DNA of 64,000 nucleotides from Pseudoalteromonas shioyasakiensis. Lineage in GTDB: Bacteria; Pseudomonadota; Gammaproteobacteria; Enterobacterales; Alteromonadaceae. The stretch is taken from NCBI RefSeq assembly GCF_024518675.1, contig NZ_JANIGL010000001.1:1054001-1118000 (forward strand), read 5' to 3'. Shown piece by piece: positions 44,474 to 53,528 of the stretch. Numbering within the stretch: the first letter of the stretch is position 1; the number at the start of each line of letters is the position of its first letter. A model generated the notes under the pieces. It saw nothing but the letters and a program-made list of their open reading frames with translations. It had not been told where the DNA came from and ran no database searches. The position numbers and the translations under genes were made by a program.

Positions 44474-45334
44474 ATGGGCTACCTTTTTGTAACTACCCTA
44501 CTTTGGGCTTTTTCGTTTAGTTTAATTGGCGTGTATTTAGCAGGTCAAGTTGACGCTTGGTTTAGCGTGCTTATACGTGTCGCCTTGGCAACCTTAGTGT
44601 TTTTACCATTTTTGAACCTCAGCACTATACCAAAGGCTATCATAGCTAAACTCATGCTCATTGGTGCGATACAGCTCGGAGCCATGTATAGTTTTTATTA
44701 CCACTCTTTTTTATACCTTAGTGTGCCTGAAGTTCTGTTATTCACCGTGATGACACCTTTATATATTGCACTATTAAATGATGTAATCGAACGCCGCTTT
44801 AACCCTCAATATTTACTTGTCGCACTATTGGCTATCATCGGTGCTGTTGCTATTCGCTATCAAGGGGTTGATGCGAATTTTGTTACAGGGCTATTGTTAG
44901 TTCAAGCTGCAAATGTTTGCTTTGCCACTGGGCAAGTGACCTACAAACGCTTAATGACTGGCAGTGAGCTACCACAACGCACTGTATTTGGTTGGTTTTT
45001 CGTCGGCGCACTGATTGTTGCAACTGTATGCTTTGCTTTATTTGGCGATACCAATAAGCTTCCCACTACCAGCTCTCAATGGGGGATTCTTATTTACTTA
45101 GGGACAGTAGCCTCTGGCTTTGGCTATTTTGCATGGAATAAGGGGGCAACTCTGGTCAATGTCGGCGCTCTAGCAGTCATGAACAATTTACTGATCCCCG
45201 CGGGCATTTTAGTCAATGTAGTTATTTGGAATCGCGAAGCCGATCTTATAAAACTCAGTGTTGGCGGCGCCATTATTGTGTCAGCACTACTGTTAAATCA
45301 ATATCTTAATAGAAATGCCATAAATAAAGCCTAA
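44474..45334 (+). CDS. EamA/DMT superfamily transporter
   Basis: This inner-membrane protein of 286 aa has ten predicted helices in two EamA halves (about 1-125 and 135-280). Family features include [20 protein letters not shown] near the N-terminus and [20 protein letters not shown] in the second half. Members export or import metabolites such as amino acids; the substrate is unknown. It is followed after 28 bases by the GDPD gene on the same strand, so a small operon is possible. Confidence 0.88.
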   Translation: MGYLFVTTLLWAFSFSLIGVYLAGQVDAWFSVLIRVALATLVFLPFLNLSTIPKAIIAKLMLIGAIQLGAMYSFYYHSFLYLSVPEVLLFTVMTPLYIALLNDVIERRFNPQYLLVALLAIIGAVAIRYQGVDANFVTGLLLVQAANVCFATGQVTYKRLMTGSELPQRTVFGWFFVGALIVATVCFALFGDTNKLPTTSSQWGILIYLGTVASGFGYFAWNKGATLVNVGALAVMNNLLIPAGILVNVVIWNREADLIKLSVGGAIIVSALLLNQYLNRNAINKA

Positions 45335-45362
45335 ACTGTCATTAATGAGTTGCGAGGGTTTT

Positions 45363-46589
45363 ATGAAATTACTGATTTGTACATCTTTGATAATATTATT
45401 AAGTGCTTGTAGCCAAACGCCACAAAGTAATAATATTCAAGTGGGCTCTCGGCCTTATTACCTCATCGACGATATGCCGGCGGGTAAGTTAAAAACACAA
45501 TTACAAGCGTGCAGTGAAGGCCCTTTTTACAAAACAGACTTTTCCATTGGTCACCGTGGTGCACCGATGCAATACCCTGAGCACACTAAAGAGTCTTATA
45601 TCGCAGCAGCGCGAATGGGCGCGGGCGTCTTGGAGTGTGATGTAGCATTTACCAAAGATAAAGAGTTGGTATGTCGCCACTCTCAATGTGATTTACACAC
45701 CACCACTAACATTTTAACTGTACCTGAGCTTGCTGCAAAATGCAGCATTCCATTTCAGCCTGCAAAGGATGGCCAACCAGCACAAGCAAAATGTTGTACC
45801 AGTGATATCACCCTCGCAGAGTTTTTAACACTAAAAGGCAAGATGGATGGCGCGAATAGCCAAGCCACCACAGTCGCTGATTACTTAAAAGGCACGCCTA
45901 GTTGGCGCACTGATTTATACGCAAGTAATGGCACATTAATGAGCCACAAGCAAAGCATCACCCTATTCAAGCAGCTGGGCGTAAAAATGACCCCAGAGCT
46001 AAAATCACCGCAAGTGAGTATGCCATTTAATGGCTTTACTCAAGCGCAATATGCGCAAAAGATGTTAGATGAATATACAGAGCAAAACGTGCCTAGCAAT
46101 CACGTTTACCCACAATCATTTAATCTTACAGATGTTCAATACTGGATAGCGCAAAACCCTGAGTTTGCTAACAACAGCGTGTACTTAGATGGCCGCGACG
46201 AAACGGCGAGTATTGATCCCAACAACTCAGCGACTTGGCAACCTAGCATGGCTGAGCTATACAATGACGGTGTACGTATTCTTGCTCCACCGATTTGGAT
46301 GCTGTTAACTGTTGATGAAAACAAGCAGATTGTGCCATCTCTTTATGCTACTTCAGCTAAAGCCGCTGGGCTTAAGCTTATTGCATGGAGTCTTGAACGC
46401 TCTGGGCCACTTAATAATGGCGGTGGTTATTATTATCAATCAATTAAACAAGCTATTGATAACGATGGCGATATGATGAGCGTTGTTGATGTACTGGCTA
46501 AAGACGTTGGCGTCATGGCCATATTTTCAGACTGGCCTGCAACGGTGAGTTATTATGCCAGTTGCATGAATATCCCAAACAGTGAGTAA
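45363..46589 (+). CDS. Glycerophosphodiester phosphodiesterase, lipoprotein
   Basis: This envelope enzyme of 408 aa hydrolyses glycerophosphodiesters to glycerol-3-phosphate and alcohols, recycling phospholipid head groups. The signal peptide ends in LLSACSQ (lipobox). The GDPD motif is [20 protein letters not shown] (about 61-80) with the catalytic His and Arg, followed by [20 protein letters not shown] (about 90-109), where E and D bind the metal ion. It is longer than GlpQ because of an insert with several cysteines. ATG 45363 follows GAGGG; an ATG six codons earlier is in frame. Confidence 0.93.
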   Translation: MKLLICTSLIILLSACSQTPQSNNIQVGSRPYYLIDDMPAGKLKTQLQACSEGPFYKTDFSIGHRGAPMQYPEHTKESYIAAARMGAGVLECDVAFTKDKELVCRHSQCDLHTTTNILTVPELAAKCSIPFQPAKDGQPAQAKCCTSDITLAEFLTLKGKMDGANSQATTVADYLKGTPSWRTDLYASNGTLMSHKQSITLFKQLGVKMTPELKSPQVSMPFNGFTQAQYAQKMLDEYTEQNVPSNHVYPQSFNLTDVQYWIAQNPEFANNSVYLDGRDETASIDPNNSATWQPSMAELYNDGVRILAPPIWMLLTVDENKQIVPSLYATSAKAAGLKLIAWSLERSGPLNNGGGYYYQSIKQAIDNDGDMMSVVDVLAKDVGVMAIFSDWPATVSYYASCMNIPNSE

Positions 46590-46638
46590 TACGTAATGCT
46601 TTGCTATGATAAGTTAATTTTTCCTCTAAAGGCGCATT

Positions 46639-47373
46639 ATGATTATTCAGCACCAAAGCCATGATATCGCAACTGCAACAGGTACTATGCGTACCAGTGT
46701 TTACCGTCCGCAAGCTAGCGGGCAATTTCCTACCATTATTTTTTACTCTGAAATCTTCCAGCAAACGGCGCCAATAGCCCGTAGTGCCGCACTTTTGGCC
46801 GGCCATGGTTTTGTGGTTCTGGTACCTGAAGTTTTCCACGAGCTAAACCCTATTGGCACTGTTCTAGCCTATGACGATGCAGGTAAAGACAAAGGTAATG
46901 CCGACAAATGGGCAAAGCCACTTGAATCCCATGACAGTGACACCCAAGCGTTAATCGATTTTGCAAAAACACAAGATTATTGTACTGGCTCAGTGGGTGC
47001 GATGGGTGTATGTATTGGTGGCCATTTAGCTTATAGAGCGGCACTAAACCCAGCAATTAAAGCAGCCTTTTGTTTATACGCCACTGATATTCATAGTGAT
47101 ACTTTACCAGCAGCGACAGGCAATAATTCGTTCGAACGTATGGCTGACATTCAAGGTGAAATTCACTTTATTTGGGGCAAGCAAGACCCTCATGTGCCGC
47201 AAGAAGGTCGCGATAAAATCTACCAACAAGCGGTTACCACAGGTATCAACTATCAATGGCAAGAAGTAAACGCACAGCATGCATTTATGCGCGACGAAGG
47301 GGATCGTTACGACCCTGCTCTAGCCATTGCGATGTATCAACAAGCGGTGGCATTATTTAGCCGTACTTTGTAA
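46639..47373 (+). CDS. Dienelactone hydrolase family protein
   Basis: This alpha/beta hydrolase of 244 aa has the nucleophile C125 in GAMGVCIGGHLA and a catalytic His near the C-terminus (NAQHAFMRD), so the Cys-Asp-His triad of dienelactone hydrolases is present. True dienelactone hydrolases act in chlorocatechol breakdown; most homologues have other, unknown substrates. No aromatic pathway gene lies beside it. It is convergent with the LysR gene, whose 3' end carries the shared terminator at 47401-47428. Confidence 0.9.
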   Translation: MIIQHQSHDIATATGTMRTSVYRPQASGQFPTIIFYSEIFQQTAPIARSAALLAGHGFVVLVPEVFHELNPIGTVLAYDDAGKDKGNADKWAKPLESHDSDTQALIDFAKTQDYCTGSVGAMGVCIGGHLAYRAALNPAIKAAFCLYATDIHSDTLPAATGNNSFERMADIQGEIHFIWGKQDPHVPQEGRDKIYQQAVTTGINYQWQEVNAQHAFMRDEGDRYDPALAIAMYQQAVALFSRTL

Positions 47374-47388
47374 GCTCGTGTGACTAAG

Positions 47389-48312
47389 TTAGTTACCTTT
47401 AAGCATACCCAAAGCGGTATGCTTTTTTACAAAGTAGTCTTTGAGATAATCAATAAATAAACGCAGCTTTTTCGACCCTGCCCCACCGGGCGGAAACACG
47501 CCATAAAGCTCTATGTCTTTACTTTTATAATCATCCAACACTATCTCTAATAAACCAGCTTGTACTTTAGGCCACGCATCATAAAGTGGTATGCGCCCAA
47601 TGCCATGCCCAGCTTCAACAAACGCTGTACGTGCAGCGGCGTTATTGGTGCTTAACCCTCCATGCATTATTAGACTGTGCTTTTTGCCCTCTTTTTGTAA
47701 TGTTAGTGTTTTACTCCCTAACTGATACACCACCCACTTATGCGCTTTGAGTTGCTCTGGCGTTTTAGGCTTACCAAAGTGAGCAAAGTAATCTGGCGAG
47801 CCACAAAGACAAGTGCTCATCACTGTCAGCTTAGTCGCCTGTAAGTTTGAATCATCAAGCGCCACACCACGAATGGCAAAATCAAACCCACTTTTAATAA
47901 TATCAACAACTTCGTCACTAAGTTGAAGATCAATATCAATTTTAGGGTATTGGCGTTTAAAAGTATTAATTGCAGGTACTATCAGTTGCATGCCAACATT
48001 CACTGGGCAGCTTATTTTTAATAACCCTTGAGGCTCATGTTTAATGTTTTCAATTTGCTGATTCGCCGCATTCGCTTGCTCGGTAATAACTCGGCAACGT
48101 TCATAGTAAGCAATCCCAGCTTCGGTTAACGCCATAGTGCGGGTTGAGCGATTTAATAAGGTTACTTCAAGCTGGGTTTCTAACTTTTTTAAATGATAAC
48201 TCGCCACAGCACGGGTTAAACCTAACTGTTTTGCCGCAGCCGTTAAGCTGCCTTGCTCAACAATTTGTGCAAACACCACCATACTTTTTAATTGTTCAAA
48301 CGAAACTTTCAT
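47389..48312 (-). CDS. LysR family transcriptional regulator
   Basis: This regulator of 307 aa has an N-terminal winged helix-turn-helix (about 1-60, GSLTAAAKQLGLTRAVASYHLKK) and a C-terminal effector domain. ATG 48312 (MKVSFEQLK) is the family-type start. The frame continues eight codons into a run of ACATCAA heptamers (48323-48375), giving an alternative start inside the repeat. It is divergent from the DJ-1/PfpI gene at 48493, the likely target by LysR convention, and convergent with the dienelactone hydrolase gene. Repeat-length change could alter expression. Confidence 0.9.
   Translation of the reverse strand: MKVSFEQLKSMVVFAQIVEQGSLTAAAKQLGLTRAVASYHLKKLETQLEVTLLNRSTRTMALTEAGIAYYERCRVITEQANAANQQIENIKHEPQGLLKISCPVNVGMQLIVPAINTFKRQYPKIDIDLQLSDEVVDIIKSGFDFAIRGVALDDSNLQATKLTVMSTCLCGSPDYFAHFGKPKTPEQLKAHKWVVYQLGSKTLTLQKEGKKHSLIMHGGLSTNNAAARTAFVEAGHGIGRIPLYDAWPKVQAGLLEIVLDDYKSKDIELYGVFPPGGAGSKKLRLFIDYLKDYFVKKHTALGMLKGN
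47401..47428 (+). terminator. Terminator of dienelactone hydrolase gene
   Basis: AAGCATACC, loop CAAAGC and GGTATGCTT are followed by a T run on the plus strand. It lies inside the 3' end of the convergent LysR gene. Confidence 0.75.
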
Positions 48313-48322
48313 AGTCACTCCA

Positions 48323-48375
48323 ACATCAAACATCAAACATCAAACATCAAACATCAAACATCAAACATCAAACAT
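48323..48375. repeat. Heptanucleotide tandem repeat upstream of LysR gene
   Basis: Seven perfect copies of ACATCAA and a partial eighth lie 10 bases upstream of the LysR start. On the coding strand each unit reads TTGATGT and supplies an ATG; because 7 is not a multiple of 3, each copy shifts the frame. Confidence 0.95.
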
Positions 48376-48492
48376 AATTATTGTATCAATTTTTAAACCA
48401 ATAAAGTTAAATTTATCATCGTTGTTTAAACTCACTTTGGCGCATATAGTAATTAACAGATTACAATTCATTTCATCAGAAGGAATATCGTT

Positions 48493-49176
48493 ATGGCTAA
48501 AAAAATACTTATGGTTCTTACTTCACATGCTGATTTAGGCAACACAGGTGAAAAAACAGGTTTTTGGGTAGAAGAATTCGCAGCCCCTTACTATGCCTTC
48601 ATCGATGCGGGTGCAGAAGTAACCTTGACATCACCTGACGGTGGGCAGCCACCTATTGATCCCACAAGTACACTAGCCGACTTTGAAACGGATGCCACTA
48701 AACGTTATGACAACGACAGTGCAGCAAAAACATTGATGGCTAATACCAAAATTTTAAGCGAAGTAAACGCCAGCGATTTTGATGCAGTATTTTATCCAGG
48801 CGGCCATGGCCCGTTATGGGATCTAGTCGATAACGATGACTCAATTAACTTAATTGAAAACTTTATTCAGCAGCAAAAACCTGTTGCCGCGGTTTGCCAT
48901 GCCAGCGCTGCATTTCTAAATATCAAAGATACAGACGGTAATGCATTAGTTGCAGGTAAAAAAGTAACAGGTTTTAGTAATACAGAGGAAGCGGCAGTGC
49001 AACTTACTGACATTGTGCCATTTTTAGTCGAGGACGAACTAATTAAAAAAGGTGGCGATTACCAAAAAACCGATGATTGGGGTGTCCTCGCATTAGAAGA
49101 CGGTCTTGTGATCACCGGTCAAAACCCAGCAAGTTCTGAGCTTGCCGCTAAAAAACTGCTCACTAAATTAGGTTAA
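48493..49176 (+). CDS. DJ-1/PfpI family protein, Hsp31/glyoxalase-like
   Basis: This 227-aa protein has a class I glutamine amidotransferase-like fold. The nucleophilic Cys135 followed by His136 (AAVCHASAAF) and a Glu in TGFWVEEFAAPYYAF (about 22-36) match the Hsp31/YhbO-type glyoxalase III and chaperone group. Such proteins remove methylglyoxal or repair glycated protein. Note that methylglyoxal synthase is encoded at 31620, though not adjacent. The gene is divergent from the LysR gene at 47389-48312 and is its best target candidate. Confidence 0.9.
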   Translation: MAKKILMVLTSHADLGNTGEKTGFWVEEFAAPYYAFIDAGAEVTLTSPDGGQPPIDPTSTLADFETDATKRYDNDSAAKTLMANTKILSEVNASDFDAVFYPGGHGPLWDLVDNDDSINLIENFIQQQKPVAAVCHASAAFLNIKDTDGNALVAGKKVTGFSNTEEAAVQLTDIVPFLVEDELIKKGGDYQKTDDWGVLALEDGLVITGQNPASSELAAKKLLTKLG

Positions 49177-49187
49177 CTATTGATTTT

Positions 49188-49213
49188 AAAGCCTTGCCTA
49201 GTGCAAGGCTTTT
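49188..49213 (+). terminator. Terminator of DJ-1/PfpI gene
   Basis: AAAGCCTTGC, a 5-base loop and GCAAGGCTTT are followed by T. Confidence 0.8.
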
Positions 49214-49271
49214 CATTTAAGCACCAAGATAGGTATACTCTGGCAAACCTATTTTCAATTTAAGCTTATGT

Positions 49272-49862
49272 ATGGCAAACCAAAAAAGTTCTTTACGTAT
49301 ACCTCCTCTGGCCAGTAAGCGTTTTACCCTCATCGGCATCATTTTACTGTGTACTGTATTACAAATTTTTAATAGCTTACCTGGAGTTAACCTAAATGGC
49401 TTAGGTATATACCCGCGCAGCCTTAGTGGTTTAACTGGAATTTTTTTCGCCCCGTTTTTACATGGCGGTTGGGCCCACTTAATAAGTAATTTAATCCCCT
49501 TTGCAGTACTTGGTTGGCTGGTTTGCCAATACAGTGTTAAGCGATTTTGGTTAGTGTTTATTTTCACAGCCCTAGCTGGTGGGTTGTTAGTTTGGTTATT
49601 TGGCCGCAGCAATATTCATGTTGGACTTAGTGGCGTATTGTATGGTTTGTGGGGCTTTTTAATTTGCTACGGCATTATGCATCGCTCCTTTAAAGCCATA
49701 GCAATAAGCGTTGTAGTAGTGTTTTTATATAGTGGTTTAATTTGGGGCGTATTTCCACAGCGCCCACATGTGTCGTTTGAAAGTCATTTGTTTGGCGCCA
49801 TTGCTGGTATAGTGATTGGTTACTATTTAGCAAAACAAGATAAGAAACTCAATAATTTATAA
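49272..49862 (+). CDS. Rhomboid family intramembrane serine protease
   Basis: This six-helix membrane protease of 196 aa has the catalytic serine S120 in VGLSGVLYG and the partner H172 in ESHLFGAIAGIVIGY. The oxyanion region H69-x-x-x-N73 (WAHLISN) is also intact, so it should be active. Rhomboids cleave transmembrane segments of client proteins; the client here is unknown. It ends 8 bases from the stop of convergent flrA with no clear terminator between. Confidence 0.92.
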   Translation: MANQKSSLRIPPLASKRFTLIGIILLCTVLQIFNSLPGVNLNGLGIYPRSLSGLTGIFFAPFLHGGWAHLISNLIPFAVLGWLVCQYSVKRFWLVFIFTALAGGLLVWLFGRSNIHVGLSGVLYGLWGFLICYGIMHRSFKAIAISVVVVFLYSGLIWGVFPQRPHVSFESHLFGAIAGIVIGYYLAKQDKKLNNL

Positions 49863-49870
49863 AGCAAAGC

Positions 49871-51307
49871 TTAATCTCTTGATAAATTATACTTTTTCAT
49901 TTTTTCTACTAAGGTTGTTCGTCTCACGCCGAGTATTTCAGCGGCACGGGCAACCACGTAATCATAACGTTCAAGCGCTTGAGTAATTAGGCTAATCTCG
50001 AGTTCTGCTAGGTACTCTTTCAATTCAATGCCTTCATCTGGTAGTAAGCCTGAGTCCGTAGTCGCTAGCTCCACTTCTGGCTCATCATCATAATCACTAA
50101 AACCTGTACTAAAAATATCATTAAACGCGTCTCGCTCCATTAGCTCCTCTGGGTATTGGGGCTCGTAGGCATCAACCTCAATATAGCGATATTTTGCAGG
50201 TAGATCAGGCACATCAACGACCTTCTCAGGGAACATAATAACCATACGCTCAACAAGATTTGCCAGTTCACGAATATTCCCAGGCCATGCATGTTCTTTT
50301 AAACTTTCAATAGCACGCTCGGTAAATTTAGCTGTAGTACCACTTTGCTCATTTACACGGCGCATTAACTCTTTTAGTAAAAGCGGTATATCATCAGCGC
50401 GCTGTGCAAGTGAGGGATTTTCAATAGGGAAAACATTTAGACGATAATATAAATCTTCGCGAAATGAGCCTTTTTCAATCATTTCTTCAAGATTTCGGTG
50501 AGTCGCGGCGATAATGCGCACATCTGCTTGAATCGCTTTAGTGCCACCAACACGTTCGTAGCTGCGCTCTTGTAACACGCGTAAAAGTTTTACCTGCATT
50601 TGCAATGGCATATCGCCGATTTCATCTAAAAAAAGTGTACCGCCTTGAGCAAGTTCGAAACGGCCTTTACGGGCTGAAATAGCTCCTGTAAAAGCGCCTT
50701 TTTCATGCCCAAACAATTCACTTTCTAATAACTCACCGGGGATTGCACCGCAGTTTACTGGTACAAATGGCCCTGAATTACGTTTAGACAGCAAATGTAC
50801 GTTGCGAGCAACCACTTCTTTACCCGTGCCAGACTCACCTAAAATAAGCACGTTTGCATCAGTTTTAGCCACTTGCTCAATTAAAAAGCGTACATCTTTG
50901 ACAGCCTCTGTTTCACCTACCAAACCATCAAACGATTTATGTGGTTTAGGGTGTTTATGATCGCTTGGCAACATGCGTTGATATTGCTGGCAATCGTGCA
51001 AAAGTTGAGTAGTGACATCGTGGTTAAATGGTTCAGAAATCAAACCCACTACATTCGCAATACTTAGTAATGGTTTTAAAGTCTCGCCAATTAATAAAAA
51101 AGGAACTGCAGGATAGCGCTTAATTAAGCTTTCATGATCAAACTCTTGTAACGCTCCCAAGATAACCATGCATTCTTGTTTTTGGTACTTATTACACTCT
51201 TGTTCGAACTTTTGCTCGTCAAGGCTTAAAACAGCTTCACCAATAAATGTTAGTGAAGCATGTAAACCAATCGCACGATTATTATTATTATCTAGAATCA
51301 AGATCAT
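49871..51307 (-). CDS. flrA: Sigma-54 flagellar master regulator FlrA (FleQ-like)
   Basis: This 478-aa transcription activator has an N-terminal FleQ-type receiver-like domain (about 1-115, lacking a convincing phospho-Asp set). The AAA+ sigma-54 domain has Walker A GESGTGKE (157-164), GAFTGA (204-209) and Walker [15 protein letters not shown]-terminal Fis-type helix-turn-helix is at about 450-475 ([20 protein letters not shown]). It is the top regulator of polar flagellar genes in Vibrio and Pseudomonas. It is the last gene of the minus-strand flagellin/sugar locus, 161 bases after the flagellin gene, with two perfect palindromes upstream (51386-51457). FlrB and FlrC are not beside it. Confidence 0.93.
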   Translation of the reverse strand: MILILDNNNNRAIGLHASLTFIGEAVLSLDEQKFEQECNKYQKQECMVILGALQEFDHESLIKRYPAVPFLLIGETLKPLLSIANVVGLISEPFNHDVTTQLLHDCQQYQRMLPSDHKHPKPHKSFDGLVGETEAVKDVRFLIEQVAKTDANVLILGESGTGKEVVARNVHLLSKRNSGPFVPVNCGAIPGELLESELFGHEKGAFTGAISARKGRFELAQGGTLFLDEIGDMPLQMQVKLLRVLQERSYERVGGTKAIQADVRIIAATHRNLEEMIEKGSFREDLYYRLNVFPIENPSLAQRADDIPLLLKELMRRVNEQSGTTAKFTERAIESLKEHAWPGNIRELANLVERMVIMFPEKVVDVPDLPAKYRYIEVDAYEPQYPEELMERDAFNDIFSTGFSDYDDEPEVELATTDSGLLPDEGIELKEYLAELEISLITQALERYDYVVARAAEILGVRRTTLVEKMKKYNLSRD

Positions 51308-51385
51308 TTGTTAGCGAACCACAGTTACAACAAGCTATTAGTATTTAAATTGTAAGCGAGTTTGACGCGGATGCAAGCACTCAAC

Positions 51386-51419
51386 GGCAGTTTTTTGACA
51401 TCATTGCCAAAAAACTGCC
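51386..51419 (-). promoter_or_regulatory. Palindrome with sigma-54-like core upstream of flrA
   Basis: The perfect 12-bp arms GGCAGTTTTTTG / CAAAAAACTGCC have a 10-base loop. On the minus strand TGGCAGTTTTTTGGCA (51420-51405) has GG-N10-GC spacing like a sigma-54 -24/-12 element. Promoter function is an inference. Confidence 0.5.
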
Positions 51420-51429
51420 ACGGGGTAAC

Positions 51430-51457
51430 TATAAGTAATACTTATGAATTACTTATA
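51430..51457. repeat. Second perfect palindrome downstream of flagellin gene
   Basis: The 10-bp arms TATAAGTAAT / ATTACTTATA have an 8-base centre and lie 12 bases after the flagellin stop. It may be an operator, a processing site or a weak terminator. No T run outside the stem. Confidence 0.6.
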
Positions 51458-51468
51458 AAATGAAAAGT

Positions 51469-52263
51469 TTATAATAAACCCAGTATTGACTCAGCAGATT
51501 GATTTGCTTGACCGCGCAGTGCAATGGATGCTTGAGACAAAATATCATTAGATATCTGTTGAGATATAGCCTGAGCATAATCAGTATCTTCAATACGACT
51601 TTGGCTTGCTGCAATATTTTCTTGCTGAGTACCCAGCCCCTTTATAGTACTCGCTAAGGTATTTTGAAAAGCCCCAAGCTCTGCACGTTGGGCGTTAATT
51701 TCGTCCGCTGCTTGGTCGCTAATATCAATTGCGGCTTGTGCCCCAGCTTGTGTAGAGATATCGATGGTTGAGATTACTGATGCAAAGCTACCATCCGAAG
51801 GAGTGGTTGTTTGTGTGGTATTGGCATCAGGCCCTACTTGAAACGACACAGATTGACCATCAAATAAAGGTTTACCACCGAATGAGGCATTTTCGAATGT
51901 TTCTGATATCTGCGTTTGCAATTGCGACACTTCTTCTTGCAGTGCAGCCCTATCATTATCTGTAAGCGCACCATTACCCGCTTGAATAGACAGCTCTCGA
52001 ATTCGAGAAACGGCATCATTCACTCCAGATAGATTTGACTCTGTCACTTGTGAATAAGAAATCCCATCGTAAGCATTGTCAACTGCTTGGCTGTAGCCAT
52101 CTTGTTGCGATGTTAATCTATCAATAATTTGCAGTGCAGCGGCATCATCTGCAGCTGAGTTTACTTTTTTACCTGTAGCAAGTTGCTCAGCAAGCTTATT
52201 AGATGTTTGCTGAGCTTGATTTAAAAAACTAGTTGAAGGTGATTGAATTTTCATAGCAGACAT
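51469..52263 (-). CDS. Divergent short flagellin
   Basis: This flagellin of 264 aa keeps both conserved helical ends: the N-terminal D0/D1 part LAEQLATGKKVNSAADDAAAL (about 24-44) with DRLTSQQDGYSQAV, and the C-terminal part ending ANQSAESILGLL. It lacks a large variable domain; the centre (about 134-172) is rich in Ser/Thr, for example ANTTQTTTPSDGSFAS, and offers sites for O-glycosylation. The N-terminus (MSAMKIQSPSTSF) differs from the usual polar type. No good ribosome-binding site precedes either ATG (52263 or 52254). It follows the sugar-synthesis operon by 59 bases and precedes flrA. Confidence 0.92.
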   Translation of the reverse strand: MSAMKIQSPSTSFLNQAQQTSNKLAEQLATGKKVNSAADDAAALQIIDRLTSQQDGYSQAVDNAYDGISYSQVTESNLSGVNDAVSRIRELSIQAGNGALTDNDRAALQEEVSQLQTQISETFENASFGGKPLFDGQSVSFQVGPDANTTQTTTPSDGSFASVISTIDISTQAGAQAAIDISDQAADEINAQRAELGAFQNTLASTIKGLGTQQENIAASQSRIEDTDYAQAISQQISNDILSQASIALRGQANQSAESILGLL

Positions 52264-52322
52264 TATATATAAAACAAATATAAGTAAGCATAGTAAAAAC
52301 CTTCAACTCTGACAAAATTAAT

Positions 52323-53528
52323 TTACCAACCTTGCGGAATCGATAACACACAGTGAATGTTTTTAATACCGAAGGTTGGATAAAACCTCATGCATTTACT
52401 TTGCTCTTCAAGAATATAAATACCTGAATTCATCATAACATTACTAACACTTTTGGCACGCTTCATGTATAAGGTTTCACTTTGCCCAATGAAATAAAAA
52501 CCATTCTGATAAGCAATCCCTCTAACAAAACCTGATGTTTGAGCAATCGTTTCCCATGAAGATGAGTACACTTTGCCTTTAGGGCTTTCACAGAAATGCA
52601 GCGCATCATTAATAATCTTCGGTGAATGAGGCTGGAATAAGCCACTTTGTACTTCTACTATTTCATCACTTTCAATATCTAAAAAAGAAATTCCTCCATC
52701 AAAAATCTCTTTCCTCCAAGCACCTGAACGGGAAAAGTAACTAAAAAAAAGCTTCCCCTCATCGTAATAACAATCATTTAGATGGTGTAGCCCCTTATCA
52801 GAAAAGCTTTTATCTGAAAAAGGCACCTGCTTTAAAAGCTCTAATGTTTGTCGATCATAAACCTCTATAATATCATTAGCTGAGCTAACTAGAAAAAGCT
52901 TGCTATCACTAACAGACAACCCTGTATAGTGCCTTGATGATAATTTAATACTCTCTACCATCATAAGTTTAGTATTAAACAATTGCAGTTCATTTTTTAC
53001 GTAGTCAATTGCATAAAGCCTATCTGAATAAAATTGTGCTTGCCGGTACGACCCCGAAATTAATGTATTAATGGTGTATTCATCACCATCAATACTTAAC
53101 TTGTAAATTCCTCCACCTTTACTACTTCCACGAACATTTTCACGCGTTCCATAGTCACTTGAAGTAAAAATAAGCTCAGTTTTTAAGTTAGTCAGCTTTG
53201 AAGCTAGAGAAAAGTCTTCAAAAAAGGGAGAGTAACAAAAGTCACGCTCTGCAATAAACCCCAACTCTAATAAATGAGCAACAACAGAGTCAATAGAACC
53301 TGTGGTAATAACAACAAAAACATTGTCTTGCTGTTCTTTTATTTCACTAGGGTCGATCACTGTAAGGTCACGCCAAGACTCTTTTAACAAAACTTTATTT
53401 ATATCCACAATACGTGAAACCTGAGGCAATATTTTTTGTGTTTTTGGAACCCAATCCTCACTACACCCCCAAAATACGATTTCGCGGCTTCCAGCTAAGT
53501 ATTGAATTTTTTCTTTATTAAAAAACAT
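52323..53528 (-). CDS. Unknown protein: Rossmann-like N-domain plus beta-propeller-like C-domain
   Basis: This 401-aa cytosolic protein has no recognised function. Residues about 1-105 look like a small nucleotide-binding fold (REIVFWGCSEDWVPKTQKIL, then VVITTGSIDSVVAHLLELGF), as often found in sugar-modifying proteins. Residues about 115-395 are regularly beta-stranded with repeated short blades (GGGIYKLSIDGDEYTINTLI; KNELQLFNTKLMMVESIKL; NDIIEVYDRQTLELLKQVPF), suggesting a propeller. It overlaps the amidotransferase stop by one base and is followed by flagellin, so it is co-expressed with amidino-sugar synthesis. A glycosyltransferase-associated or sugar-tailoring role is an inference from position only. 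Confidence 0.7.
   Translation of the reverse strand: MFFNKEKIQYLAGSREIVFWGCSEDWVPKTQKILPQVSRIVDINKVLLKESWRDLTVIDPSEIKEQQDNVFVVITTGSIDSVVAHLLELGFIAERDFCYSPFFEDFSLASKLTNLKTELIFTSSDYGTRENVRGSSKGGGIYKLSIDGDEYTINTLISGSYRQAQFYSDRLYAIDYVKNELQLFNTKLMMVESIKLSSRHYTGLSVSDSKLFLVSSANDIIEVYDRQTLELLKQVPFSDKSFSDKGLHHLNDCYYDEGKLFFSYFSRSGAWRKEIFDGGISFLDIESDEIVEVQSGLFQPHSPKIINDALHFCESPKGKVYSSSWETIAQTSGFVRGIAYQNGFYFIGQSETLYMKRAKSVSNVMMNSGIYILEEQSKCMRFYPTFGIKNIHCVLSIPQGW

Noticed and set aside
52264..52322. Sigma-28 or sigma-54 promoter upstream of flagellin
   Set aside because: Neither the TAAA...GCCGATAA pattern nor GG-N10-GC is present in the 59 bases; only a weak TTGAAG / TATATT pair could be proposed.
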